NCBI RefSeq assembly: GCF_003635045.1
Contig: NZ_RBXT01000001.1
Coordinates: 3,224,001 to 3,288,000, forward strand
DNA from: Terracoccus luteus
GTDB taxonomy: Bacteria; Actinomycetota; Actinomycetes; Actinomycetales; Dermatophilaceae
Direction: 5' to 3'
Length of the DNA stretch: 64,000 bases
Part shown: positions 24,620 through 32,787 of the stretch, one piece after another
Layout: each line of letters starts with the position of its first letter
How positions within the stretch are numbered: position 1 is the stretch's first letter
The notes under the pieces: model-generated
Seen by the model: only the letters and a program-made list of their open reading frames with translations
What the model was told of the DNA's origin: nothing
The model's database searches: none
Translations under genes and position numbers: made by a program

Positions 24620-24768
24620 GCCGTCAGCACCGTGCGACGGGTCCGTCCGAGCCGTCCGAGCCGTCCGAGCCGGTCGAGCCGGTCGAGCCGGTCGAACCGT
24701 CACACCTGACCCGCCCGTCCGGGCCGAACGACCCCGCCCACCCCGTCGACCCGAGGAGCGCCGCATGA
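24616..24768 (+). CDS. Putative 50-aa Pro/Glu-repeat small protein, coupled to tctA and uspA
   Basis: An open frame that starts with ATGA overlapping the tctAB stop and ends with ATGA overlapping the uspA start, so it would be translationally coupled at both ends. It encodes three PSE then three PVE tripeptides (DNA 24646-24699, 9-bp period), then SHLTRPSGPNDPAHPVDPRSAA. No domain is known. The perfect double overlap argues for a gene; a 9-bp minisatellite in a leftover frame is the alternative. No promoter of its own is evident. Confidence 0.4.
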   Translation: MSRQHRATGPSEPSEPSEPVEPVEPVEPSHLTRPSGPNDPAHPVDPRSAA

Positions 24769-25148
24769 CCGTCGTCGCCGTCCACTCCGCGACCGAGCCC
24801 GGCCGGGCCGCACTGGCCCACGCGGGGCGAGAGGCCCTGCGCACCGGCGACCACCTCGTCGTCGTCGACGGGGACCCGCGGCGCCGGGCCGCCGGCGTCG
24901 AGGAGATCGTCGACGAGCTTGGCGAGACCGCGCGTCGGATGGAGGAGGCAGGCCTGACGGTGAGCCTGGGCCACTCACCGCTCACCGACGCGAGCGACGC
25001 CGTGGTGCAGATCGCTCAGCAGCACGACGCCCGCCTCATCGTGCTCGGCCTGCGCCACCGCTCCCCGGTGGGCAAGCTCATCCTCGGCAGCACCGCGCAG
25101 CGCATCCTGCTCGAGGCCACCTGCCCGGTGCTCGCCGTCAAGGCCTGA
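24765..25148 (+). CDS. Universal stress protein (UspA family)
   Basis: A 127-residue UspA-fold protein. VVAVHSATEPGRAALAHAGREA opens the fold, and HDARLIVLGLRHRSPVGKLILGSTAQRILLEATCPVLAVKA carries the G-2x-G-9x-G-S/T nucleotide-binding pattern. These proteins bind ATP and modulate stress or metabolism. As the last gene of the prpF-tct cluster it may monitor the pathway's energy state (inference). ATG 24765 has GAGGAG upstream and overlaps the small Pro/Glu frame. Usp genes occur after Tct transporters in other bacteria. Confidence 0.85.
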   Translation: MTVVAVHSATEPGRAALAHAGREALRTGDHLVVVDGDPRRRAAGVEEIVDELGETARRMEEAGLTVSLGHSPLTDASDAVVQIAQQHDARLIVLGLRHRSPVGKLILGSTAQRILLEATCPVLAVKA

Positions 25149-25253
25149 CGCCGGCCAAGGTCGTACCCGCCGTGAACGCCGGTCGTCGGGGCGAATGCCG
25201 GGTGGTGGCCCGAGGGCGGTCGGGCCACCCCCCTGCCCTGCTGAGCAGCGCCG

Positions 25254-25320
25254 ATGGCTGGTGATGGCTGCTGATGGCTGCTGATGGCTCCCGATGGCTC
25301 CCGAAGGCTGGCGAGCACCT
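25254..25320. repeat. Imperfect tandem repeats in the uspA-protease gap
   Basis: Short units such as GATGGCTGCTGATGGCTG and GATGGCTCCC recur seven times. The rest of the 236-bp gap (25149-25384) holds the divergent-free promoter area of the protease; no gene is seen. Confidence 0.6.
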
Positions 25321-25372
25321 GTCCTGCGGTGTCGAGCGGTGCCGAGCACTGCCGAACCCACCGCTTCGACCG

Positions 25373-25378
25373 TAGGCT
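25373..25378 (+). promoter_or_regulatory. Predicted -10 box, leaderless start of the membrane protease
   Basis: TAGGCT ends 6 nt before GTG 25385, the arrangement expected when transcription starts on the first codon. Confidence 0.45.
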
Positions 25379-25384
25379 CAGGGA

Positions 25385-26320
25385 GTGGCAGGGTCGGTTC
25401 CACCGCGGACGACCGTCGCCGAGCGCCTCGGTGACGTGTTCGACCCTGCGCCGCCGCCGGACGGGCGGAAGCCCCGCTGGCGGCGGGCCCGTGACAAGGC
25501 GGTCGAGCGGTATCGGCACCGTCGCCGGACGCCGCCGAGGTTCTGGCTCGTCGTGGCCGCGGTCGTGGCCCTCGTCGCCGCGACCGACCTCTTCCTCGTC
25601 ACCCGACCCGAGACGCCGCCGGCGCTGACGACCCGCGACGTGCAGGCCCTCACGGCGAAGCAGCTCGACGAGCGCGCCACGGCCGACGCGGCCCGGCCGT
25701 CCGACGCCACCGTGGCCTATCAGGCGATCCAGCCCTCGCTCGTGCTCATCACGACCCAGCAGCCGGCCGACTCCGCCGCCGGTCGCGGCGCCGGGCAGGG
25801 GACCGGGGCCGGTGTCATCGTCAACGCCGACGGCACGGTGCTGACCGCGCTGCACGTCGTCGAGGGGGCCACGACCATCAAGGTCACCTACGCCGACGGC
25901 ACGAGCTCGGACGCCACGGTCGCCAAGGCCCAGCCCGAGAGCGACATCGCCACCCTCGCCCCCGCCGACCTCCCCGAGACCGTCGTGCCGGCGGTGCTCG
26001 GCGGCGGCGTCGTGGTCGGAGCACCGGTGTTCGCGGTCGGTCACCCGCTCGGCCTCACCGACTCTCTCTCGGCCGGGGTCGTGTCGGCCCTCGGCCGCTC
26101 CGTGCGTGTCGAGGGCGGCCGCACCCTCAAGGACCTCATCCAGGTCGACACCGCCGTCAACCCCGGCAACTCCGGTGGGCCCCTGCTGAACAGGGCCGGT
26201 CAGGTCGTCGGCATCGTCACCGGCCTCGCCAACCCGTCCGACGAGAGCTCGTTCATCGGCATCGGCTTCGCCGTCCCCATCGCCACCGCCGGCGGTGCCG
26301 CCGGTGGTCCGCCCCAGTGA
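25385..26320 (+). CDS. Membrane-anchored S1C (DegP/HtrA-like) serine protease without a PDZ domain
   Basis: A 311-residue protease with one N-terminal transmembrane segment (residues about 56-75) and an extracellular trypsin-like domain. The catalytic triad is visible: H157 in LTALHVVEGA, D187 in ESDIATLA and S263 in NPGNSGGPLLN. No PDZ domain follows, unlike classical HtrA. The gene directly precedes the MoxR operon and overlaps an alternative upstream start of moxR, so they may be cotranscribed. Substrates unknown; extracytoplasmic quality control or shedding is likely. GTG 25385 with a leaderless-type promoter. Confidence 0.85.
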   Translation: MAGSVPPRTTVAERLGDVFDPAPPPDGRKPRWRRARDKAVERYRHRRRTPPRFWLVVAAVVALVAATDLFLVTRPETPPALTTRDVQALTAKQLDERATADAARPSDATVAYQAIQPSLVLITTQQPADSAAGRGAGQGTGAGVIVNADGTVLTALHVVEGATTIKVTYADGTSSDATVAKAQPESDIATLAPADLPETVVPAVLGGGVVVGAPVFAVGHPLGLTDSLSAGVVSALGRSVRVEGGRTLKDLIQVDTAVNPGNSGGPLLNRAGQVVGIVTGLANPSDESSFIGIGFAVPIATAGGAAGGPPQ

Positions 26321-26391
26321 CCGACCAGAACGACCCGACCGACCCGACCGACCGCCAGCGACCGTCTCCGACCCCACCCAGCGAGGACCGC

Positions 26392-27600
26392 ATGACGCAG
26401 AGCACCCCGGCCCCGACGGCATCCGCCGGCGACGCGCGCCACGCCCTCGAGCGCGCCCTCTACGAGGTCAAGCGCGTCATCGTCGGGCAGGACGAGCTGC
26501 TCGAGCGCATGCTCGTCGCGCTGCTCGCTCGCGGGCACCTCCTCGTCGAGGGCGTGCCCGGCCTGGCCAAGACGATGGCGGTCAAGGCCCTCGCGGACGC
26601 CGTCGGCGGTGACTTCAAGCGGGTGCAGTTCACGCCCGACCTCGTCCCCGCCGACCTGCTCGGCACCCGCATCTACAACCAGCGCGACGGCGAGTTCCAG
26701 GTCTCGCTCGGACCGGTCTTCGCCAACCTCGTGCTCGCCGACGAGATCAACCGGGCGCCGGCCAAGGTGCAGAGCGCCCTGCTCGAGGTCATGCAGGAGC
26801 GGCAGGTCACCATCGGCCGCGAGACCTTCAGGGCCCCCGACCCCTTCCTCGTCATGGCGACCCAGAACCCCATCGAGTCGGAGGGCGTGTACGCGCTCCC
26901 CGAGGCGCAGGTCGACCGCTTCATGCTCAAGGTCCTCGTCGGATACCCCTCCGCCGCAGAGGAGTTCGTCGTCGTCGAGCGCATGATCGGTGCCGCCGCT
27001 CGCGCCGTGCAGGTCATCGACGCCGACCAGCTGCGCGCGTTCCAACGACAGTCGGATGCCGTGTACGTCGACCCGGGTGTCATCGAGTACGCGGTGTCGC
27101 TGGCCACGGCGACGCGCGACCCGGCCTCGGTCGGTCGCGGTGACCTCGCGCGCCTGCTGACCTACGGCGCCAGTCCCCGGGCCTCGATCAACCTCGTGCT
27201 GGCGGCCCGGGCCCTCGCCTTCCTGCGCGGGCGCGACCACGTGCTGCCGACCGACGTCCGCGACCTCGCCCGCGACGTGCTGCGCCACCGCATCGTCCTC
27301 GGCTACGAGGCCCTCGCGGAGGATCTCTCGCCCGACGACCTCCTCGGCCCGATCATCGACGCGGTACCCGTGCCCTCCGTGCCGCTCGGTGACCGCAGGG
27401 CCTCGGCGGTCGTCGAGGGGTGGAACGCGTACCCGCCCCGCCCACCGGCATCCGACGGCGGCGGACCCTACGGCGACCCCGGGCAGGGCGGCATGCAGGT
27501 CAGCGGCCGGCAAGGCGGCCGTGGCGGCAGTACGGGCGTCGGGTTCAGCGGTGACACAGGCGATTCCGGTGGGTCGACGTGGTCGCGGCCCCGCCCCTGA
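26392..27600 (+). CDS. MoxR-family AAA+ ATPase
   Basis: A 402-residue AAA+ chaperone-like ATPase. Walker A is GVPGLAKT (residues 54-61) and Walker B VLADEIN (114-120); sensor-1 MATQNPIE and ALPEAQVDRF follow. The MoxR group helps assemble or activate protein complexes that contain VWA proteins, which are encoded two and three genes downstream. I use ATG 26392 with GAGG upstream; GTG 26317, overlapping the protease stop, would add 25 residues of Asp-Pro-Thr repeats. The C-terminal 50 residues are Gly/Ser-rich and disordered. Confidence 0.9.
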   Translation: MTQSTPAPTASAGDARHALERALYEVKRVIVGQDELLERMLVALLARGHLLVEGVPGLAKTMAVKALADAVGGDFKRVQFTPDLVPADLLGTRIYNQRDGEFQVSLGPVFANLVLADEINRAPAKVQSALLEVMQERQVTIGRETFRAPDPFLVMATQNPIESEGVYALPEAQVDRFMLKVLVGYPSAAEEFVVVERMIGAAARAVQVIDADQLRAFQRQSDAVYVDPGVIEYAVSLATATRDPASVGRGDLARLLTYGASPRASINLVLAARALAFLRGRDHVLPTDVRDLARDVLRHRIVLGYEALAEDLSPDDLLGPIIDAVPVPSVPLGDRRASAVVEGWNAYPPRPPASDGGGPYGDPGQGGMQVSGRQGGRGGSTGVGFSGDTGDSGGSTWSRPRP

Positions 27601-28649
27601 CGGCCGAGCGGCTGCTGCGCACCCTCGAGTGGCGGGTCGTGCGGCCGCTCGACGGACGCCTGCAGGGCGACTACCGCAGCCTCTTCACGGGCGGCGGTCT
27701 CGACTTCACCGACCTGCGCGAGTACGAGCCGGGCGACGACCCCCGGCACATCGAGTGGAACGTCACCGCACGCCTCGACACCCCGTGGGTGCGGCAGTAC
27801 GTCGAGAGCCGCGAGCTGACGGCGTGGCTGCTGCTCGACCACTCCGCCTCGATGGCGTTCGGGCCGGTCGACCGGCAGAAGAGCCTTGTGCTGGCCGAGG
27901 TGGCCACGACCCTCGCGCACGTGCTCACCCGCGGCGGCAACCGGGTGGGCGCCGTCGTGCTCGACCGTGACGTCGAGCGGGTCATCCCACCCGCGCAGGG
28001 GCGGGTGCAGGTGCTGCGCATCGCCGAGGCCCTGCTCGCCCAGCGCCGCGCCGCCGCCGACCGGGACGAGCGCGACAGCGACGCCGGCGGTGAGTCCGGG
28101 CACACCGGGCGCACCGGGCGCGCCGATCGCAGCGCCGTCGGGCCCACGGGGTGGCTGGCCCGGCGCCGGCAGCGCCGTGACCGCCGGGCGGCGGCCCGCG
28201 CGGGGGCCGACACCGACCGCGCCCGCTCGTCGACCGACCTCGCCGTGCTGCTGCGGGCCGCGTCGGGCCTGGCCCGACGGCGCTCGCTCGTCATCGTCGT
28301 GTCCGACTTCATCACCGCCCCGGGGTGGGAGCCCCACCTCGGCCGTCTTGCGCAGCGCCACGACGTCGTCGCCATCCAGGTCACCGACCCCCGCGAGCTC
28401 GACCTGCCCGACGCCGGCGCCGTGTACGTCGAGGACGCCGAGACGGGTGAGCAGATCTTCGTCGACACGAGCGACCCGGGCTTCCGGGCCCGGCTGCGAG
28501 CCGCCGCCGACCGGCGTCAGGCCGAGATCGCCGCCGCCACGGCGAGGTCGGGGGTCGAGCTGTACCGGGTCGGCACCGACGACGACCTCGTGCGCTCCCT
28601 CGTGCGCATCGCGAGCCTGCGACGGCGACGACGCCGAGGACCCCGATGA
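27579..28649 (+). CDS. DUF58 domain protein
   Basis: A 356-residue protein with the DUF58 signature GDYRSLFTGGGLDFTDLREYEPGDDPRHIEWNVTAR near residue 40 and a VWA-like core beginning LLLDHSASMAFG. It has a Ser/Arg-rich insert near residues 150-200 with a Gly-Arg-Thr/Gly repeat. It begins at GTG 27579 inside the end of the moxR gene (22-bp overlap) and ends 4 bp into the next gene. DUF58 proteins accompany MoxR and VWA membrane proteins throughout bacteria and are thought to form part of a MoxR-client complex. Confidence 0.88.
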   Translation: MVAAPPLTAERLLRTLEWRVVRPLDGRLQGDYRSLFTGGGLDFTDLREYEPGDDPRHIEWNVTARLDTPWVRQYVESRELTAWLLLDHSASMAFGPVDRQKSLVLAEVATTLAHVLTRGGNRVGAVVLDRDVERVIPPAQGRVQVLRIAEALLAQRRAAADRDERDSDAGGESGHTGRTGRADRSAVGPTGWLARRRQRRDRRAAARAGADTDRARSSTDLAVLLRAASGLARRRSLVIVVSDFITAPGWEPHLGRLAQRHDVVAIQVTDPRELDLPDAGAVYVEDAETGEQIFVDTSDPGFRARLRAAADRRQAEIAAATARSGVELYRVGTDDDLVRSLVRIASLRRRRRRGPR

Positions 28650-29629
28650 CGCTCACCTGGCCCTGGGCCCTGCTCGGCCTGCTCGTCCTGCCCCCGCTGC
28701 TCGTCGGCTACCGGCGGCTGCTCGCGCAGCGCGAGCGGCGTCGCCTCGACCTGGCCGAGCAAGGTCTCGTCGCGGTCGGCGCGCCCCGCCGCGACCGGTG
28801 GCGCCACGTCGGCCCGGCCCTGCTCGTGGCGGCCCTCGCCCTCATGCTCGTCTCACTGACCCGGCCGGTCGCCGCGGTGGCCGAGCCGCGCCGCGAGGGC
28901 ACGGTCGTGCTCGCCTTCGACGTGTCGACCTCCATGGCCGCGACCGACCTCGCCCCCACCCGGCTCGACGCGGCCAAGGCAGCGGCCCGCACCTTCGTCG
29001 AGCGCCAGCCGAGCACGGTGCGGCTCGGCGTCGTCGCCTTCGGCGGCACCGGCATCGTCGCGCAACGGCCCACCGACGACCGGGCCGCGGTGCTGGCCGC
29101 CATCGCCCGCCTGCGACCACAGGGCGAGACCTCGCTCGGTGACGGCATCCTCGCCTCCCTCAGCGCCATCGCCGGCAGGCCCGTCAAGGCGGGCGACGCC
29201 GAGCAGGGCAGCACCGACGGCAGCGACATCGGCTTCTACGGCGGCACCGCGGTCGTGCTGCTCACCGACGGTGAGAACACCGGCGGCAGCGACCCGGCGG
29301 AGATCGCCGACCTCGCCTCGGCCGCGGGCGTGCGCATCGAGCCGATCGGGCTCGGCAGCACCGCCGGGACCGTGCTGCAGGTCGACGGCTTCAGCGTCGC
29401 GACGAAGCTCGACGAGACCGGCCTGCGCCGGATCGCCGAGACGACCGGAGGCACGTACCGCCAGGCGTCGGATGCCGCGTCGCTGGCTGCCGTCTACGAC
29501 GCGGTCGAGCCGACGTGGACCGTGCGCAGCGTGCCGCGCGAGGTGACGTCGCTCGTGGCCGCGGCCGCCGCCCTGCTGCTGCTCGCCGGGGCGGTCGTCA
29601 CCGTGCTGCGCCAGGGGCGGGTGGTCTGA
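28646..29629 (+). CDS. VWA-domain membrane protein (BatA-like)
   Basis: A 327-residue membrane protein with two N-terminal transmembrane segments, a von Willebrand A domain and a C-terminal transmembrane helix. The MIDAS motif begins at D92 (DVSTSM, DxSxS), and the later metal residues GETSLGDG and LLTDGENTGG are present. Its start overlaps the DUF58 stop by ATGA. In the MoxR-DUF58-VWA-VWA arrangement this is the first of two Bat-like proteins, which may form a heteromeric complex that the MoxR ATPase remodels. Confidence 0.88.
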   Translation: MTLTWPWALLGLLVLPPLLVGYRRLLAQRERRRLDLAEQGLVAVGAPRRDRWRHVGPALLVAALALMLVSLTRPVAAVAEPRREGTVVLAFDVSTSMAATDLAPTRLDAAKAAARTFVERQPSTVRLGVVAFGGTGIVAQRPTDDRAAVLAAIARLRPQGETSLGDGILASLSAIAGRPVKAGDAEQGSTDGSDIGFYGGTAVVLLTDGENTGGSDPAEIADLASAAGVRIEPIGLGSTAGTVLQVDGFSVATKLDETGLRRIAETTGGTYRQASDAASLAAVYDAVEPTWTVRSVPREVTSLVAAAAALLLLAGAVVTVLRQGRVV

Positions 29630-29630
29630 G

Positions 29631-30782
29631 ATGGGGTTCGCCCAGCCGCTGCTGCTCGTGGCCCTGCTCGCCGTGCCGGTGCTGCTCGGGGCGTACGTCT
29701 GGCAGCTGCGGCGTCGCCGCCGGGTCGCCGTCCGGTACTCGAGCATCGCCCTCGTGCGGGCCGCGGCCGGGCCGGTCCGGTCGTGGCGGCGCCACGTCCC
29801 CGTCGGCCTCGTCCTGGCCAGCCTCGCCCTGCTCGGCCTCGCCGCCGCCCGGCCCCAGGTCCGTGCCGACGTGCCGGTGTCGAGCTCGACGGTCGTCATC
29901 GCGCTCGACGTCTCGGGGTCGATGTGCGCCACCGACGTGCAGCCCAACCGGCTCGCGGCGGCGCAGCAGGCCGTCCGCGGGTTCGTGCAGGCGCAGGACG
30001 AGCAGACCAAGGTCGGGCTCGTGCTCTTCTCCGGCTTCTCGCAGCTCGCCGTCGCCCCGACGACCGACCGCGACGACCTGGTCGCCGCCCTCGACGGGGT
30101 GACGACCGGGCGGGGCACGACCATCGGCTCGGCCATCCTCACCTCGATCGACGCCATCGCCGAGCTCGACCCGGGCGTCCAGCGCAGCGACCCGGTCGAT
30201 GCCGCCGGTGCCGCCGGTGCGGGCGCGCTCTCGCCGACCCCGGCCCCCTCGTCCACCCGCCCGGCCACCGACCCGGGTGCGCCGGGAGGCGGACCCGGCG
30301 GGCCGGCATCCTCACCCGGTGGGCTCGCCCCCGAGATCGTCGTGCTGCTCACCGACGGCGCCAACACGCGCGGTGTCACCCCGCAGCAGGCCGCGCAGCA
30401 GGCGGCCGAACGCGGGGTTCGGGTGTACCCGATCGGGTTCGGCACGAAGAACCCGACGCAGCTCGTGTGCTCGCGCGACCAGCTCGGCGACGCCTCGCCC
30501 CGGTTCGGCAGGGGCGACACCTCGCAGCGGTACACCGACGCCGGCGGGCGCAACTACCTCGTCGTCGACGAGCCGGCGCTGCGCGTGGTGGCGCAGACGA
30601 CGCAGGCGCAGTACTTCTCGGCGACGGACGCCGACCAGCTGACCTCCGTGCTGCGCGACCTGCCGCGGCACGTCACGGTGCAGCAGCAGGACGTCGACCT
30701 CAGCGCCTGGTTCGCCCTCGCGGCCGCGGCCCTGCTCGTCGGTGGCCTGGCCCTGTCGCTCCGCTGGAGCACCCTGAGCTGA
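29631..30782 (+). CDS. VWA-domain membrane protein (BatB-like)
   Basis: A 383-residue paralogue of the preceding protein, 1 bp downstream of its stop. It has the same layout: two N-terminal helices, VWA domain with MIDAS at D93 (DVSGSM), and a C-terminal helix. LLTDGANTRG and TGRGTTIGSAI are the other metal positions. A Gly/Ala/Pro/Ser insert near residues 188-230 (PTPAPSSTRPATDPGAPGGG) distinguishes it. It is the last gene of the protease-MoxR-DUF58-VWA-VWA set. A GC-rich inverted repeat follows the stop and probably ends the transcript. Confidence 0.88.
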   Translation: MGFAQPLLLVALLAVPVLLGAYVWQLRRRRRVAVRYSSIALVRAAAGPVRSWRRHVPVGLVLASLALLGLAAARPQVRADVPVSSSTVVIALDVSGSMCATDVQPNRLAAAQQAVRGFVQAQDEQTKVGLVLFSGFSQLAVAPTTDRDDLVAALDGVTTGRGTTIGSAILTSIDAIAELDPGVQRSDPVDAAGAAGAGALSPTPAPSSTRPATDPGAPGGGPGGPASSPGGLAPEIVVLLTDGANTRGVTPQQAAQQAAERGVRVYPIGFGTKNPTQLVCSRDQLGDASPRFGRGDTSQRYTDAGGRNYLVVDEPALRVVAQTTQAQYFSATDADQLTSVLRDLPRHVTVQQQDVDLSAWFALAAAALLVGGLALSLRWSTLS

Positions 30783-30808
30783 CGTCGGGCCGCACCCGCG
30801 ACGGACAG

Positions 30809-30889
30809 GCGCACACCGTGCGGACGGCGACGCACCCTGCACGGTGCGCGGCCGTCGGTGAGGTGTGCGGCCGTCCGTGGGGTGTGCGC
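30809..30889 (+). terminator. Inverted repeat after the VWA operon
   Basis: GCGCACACCGTGCGGACGGC at 30809-30828 pairs with the sequence at 30870-30889 (17 of 20 positions). Between them are further CGCACC/GGTGCG pairs. It lies 26 bp after the last VWA stop and before the convergent epimerase. No U tract. Confidence 0.45.
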
Positions 30890-30930
30890 GCGTCCGCCGG
30901 GTGACGGCCGGATGACCTCAGGCGCACCGG

Positions 30931-31841
30931 TCAGGCGTAGCGGCCCGCCTCGAGGTCGTCGAGCAGGGTCGGGCCCTGCGGCTGCCAGCCGAGCAGCTCG
31001 CGGGTGGCCGTGCTCGCGACGACGGTGTCGACGCCGACGAACTCGCCGAGGAAGCCGAGGCGCTCGCCCGCCTCCTCGGGCGTCACCGACACGGCCGGCA
31101 CGCCCAGGCGCCGCCCGATGGCCTCGGCCACGTCGCGGAACCGGACCCCCTCCTCGGCGACCGCGTGCAGCGTCGTGCCGGCGGGCGCCCCCTCGAGCGC
31201 GAGGCGGTAGAGCCGCGCGACGTCGGAGCGGTGGGCCGCCGGCCAACGGTTGGCGCCGTCGCCGACGTAGACCGACGCCCCCTGTGCGCGCGCCGCACCG
31301 ACGATGGCGGCCATGAAGCCGTTGTCGCCCTCGCCGTGCACCGTCGGCGGCAGCCGCACCACCGCCGCCCGCACGCCGCGCTCGGCGTACGCGAGCACCC
31401 GCTCCCCGTTGGCGACCCGGGCGCGGGCGCCGGTCTGGCCGGGGTCGACCTCGTGCCCGTGCTGCTCGGTGACGGTCTCGCCCTCCTCGGCGAGGCCGAT
31501 GAGCCGGAGGCGTTGAGGAACGGCCGGTCGCTGCCCGCGAGCGCCTCGCCGATCGCGTCGATGGCGGCCCGGTCGGCAGCGATGGCGCCGGCGAAGTCTC
31601 CCGAGAAGGCCAGCTCGTGCTTGAAGGCGAGGTGCAGGACGCCGTCGCTCTCGCGGGAGGCCTCCGTGAGGAGGTGAAGGTCGTCGATGCCGCCGTGCAG
31701 GGCGGTGGCGCCGGCCTCCTCGAGCCGCTCGGCGGAGGCGGACGACCGGGCCAGGCCGACGACCTCGTGGCCGGCCGCGAGCAGCTCGGGCACGACGGCC
31801 GAGCCGATCCAGCCCGATGCACCGGTGACGAGAACACGCAT
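30931..31841 (-). pseudogene. NAD-dependent epimerase/SDR-extended protein, interrupted by a frameshift
   Basis: Two frames together encode one extended SDR of about 300 residues. The first (from ATG 31841) opens with the Rossmann motif MRVLVTGASGWIGSAVVPELL and reads well to ...DRPFLNASGS. The second resumes as LIGLAEEGETVTEQHGHEVDP and runs to the stop at 30931 with RVLAYAERGVRAAVVRLPPTVHG. The break is near 31500-31505, where one base appears missing (GGC TCA TCG). It is either a pseudogene, a recent mutation or a sequencing error. TetR operators lie just upstream. Confidence 0.75.
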
Positions 31842-31962
31842 GACGAGCTCCTGGGGTCAGGTCCCGCCGCCCGTGTCCTCCGACCGTGGGTCGTGAGGAT
31901 GCCGGGTGGCCGGGAGTGGGGGCCGACGGCGGCGGATGCCGGTCGGCCGGGGGTGGGGCAGG

Positions 31963-32012
31963 GGTGGTGCGTGGGTGGTGCGTGGGTGGTGCGTGGGTGG
32001 GGCGTGGGTGGG
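31963..32012. repeat. GGTGGTGCGT-type tandem repeat
   Basis: Four to five near-identical units of about 11 bp (GTGCGTGGGTG) lie between the divergent epimerase and TetR genes, next to the twin operators. Confidence 0.7.
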
Positions 32013-32036
32013 ACAGGGCGTGACAGCGGGCCGACG

Positions 32037-32059
32037 GTCATGTCAGTGGCTGACATGAC
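32037..32059. promoter_or_regulatory. TetR operator site 1 (perfect 23-bp palindrome)
   Basis: Perfect 10-bp arms GTCATGTCAG / CTGACATGAC with a TGG spacer, centre at 32048. It lies between the divergent epimerase and tetR genes, where it can block the epimerase promoter. It shares its half-site with site 2. Confidence 0.75.
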
Positions 32060-32069
32060 CACCGTACGC

Positions 32070-32092
32070 CTGATGTCAGTCGCTGTCATCAG
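32070..32092. promoter_or_regulatory. TetR operator site 2 (near-perfect 23-bp palindrome)
   Basis: Arms CTGATGTCAG / CTGTCATCAG around TCG (9 of 10 match), centre at 32081. It is 33 bp from site 1, three DNA helical turns. It covers the expected -35 region of tetR (-10 at 32106). Confidence 0.7.
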
Positions 32093-32105
32093 GTCGTCCC
32101 GCCGG

Positions 32106-32111
32106 TAGGCT
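32106..32111 (+). promoter_or_regulatory. Predicted -10 box, leaderless start of tetR
   Basis: TAGGCT ends 7 nt before ATG 32119, no ribosome site visible, and operator site 2 sits just upstream. Confidence 0.45.
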
Positions 32112-32118
32112 CGCGCTC

Positions 32119-32787
32119 ATGGGTCGCTGGGAGCCGGACGCGCGAGGTCGCCTCATGGCCGCCGCGGTCGAGCTGTTCCTCGAGCGGGGGTACGACGCGA
32201 CGACGGTGGCCGACATCGCCGACCGCGCCGGACTGACGGAGCGGACGTTCTTCCGCCACTACGGCGACAAGCGCGAGGTGCTCTTCGCCGGCCCGGTCGA
32301 CGTGCACGACGTCCTGCGGACCGGTGTCGTCACCTCCACCCGCCCCGGCGTCGCCCCCCTCACCCTCGTCGCGGGCGCCCTCGACGCCGTCTGCGCGCTG
32401 CTGCAGGGCGACCGCGAGCGCTCGCGACGGCGCCAGCAGGTCATCGACGCCCACGACGTGCTGCGCGAGCGTGAGCTGATCAAGCTGGCGGCGATGGCCG
32501 ACACCATCGCGCAGGCCCTGCGCGGGCAAGGCGTCGCCGATCCTGCGGCCAGCCTCGCGGCCGAGGCCGGGCTCGCCGCCTTCAAGGTCGGCTGGGAGCA
32601 GTGGATGACCGACGACTCCGGCGGCCGCGACCTCACCGACCACGTCCGTGGCTGCCTCGACGGGCTCGTCGGCCTCGCCGGCGGTTCGCCGGCACCGCAG
32701 TCGCCGACCCAGGCTCAGGCCACGACGAAAACCCGGACGCAACCCGTGAAGGACAGCCCGCGCCCCCGCGAGGGCCGCCCCGCGTGA
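32119..32787 (+). CDS. TetR-family transcriptional regulator
   Basis: A 222-residue TetR protein. Residues about 8-55 form the helix-turn-helix (AVELFLERGYDATTVADIADRAGLTERTFFRHYGDKREVL). The C-terminal ligand domain is divergent and ends in a Gln/Arg-rich disordered tail. Two palindromes just upstream are probably its own operators, which would repress both itself and the divergent (frameshifted) epimerase. The downstream flavoprotein gene starts inside its stop codon and is likely cotranscribed. The ligand is unknown; TetR proteins of this type often sense hydrophobic compounds. Confidence 0.88.
   Translation: MGRWEPDARGRLMAAAVELFLERGYDATTVADIADRAGLTERTFFRHYGDKREVLFAGPVDVHDVLRTGVVTSTRPGVAPLTLVAGALDAVCALLQGDRERSRRRQQVIDAHDVLRERELIKLAAMADTIAQALRGQGVADPAASLAAEAGLAAFKVGWEQWMTDDSGGRDLTDHVRGCLDGLVGLAGGSPAPQSPTQAQATTKTRTQPVKDSPRPREGRPA

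Noticed and set aside
26317-26391. MoxR start at GTG 26317
   Set aside because: It adds a Pro/Asp/Thr repeat tail and lacks a ribosome site; ATG 26392 has GAGG at suitable distance.
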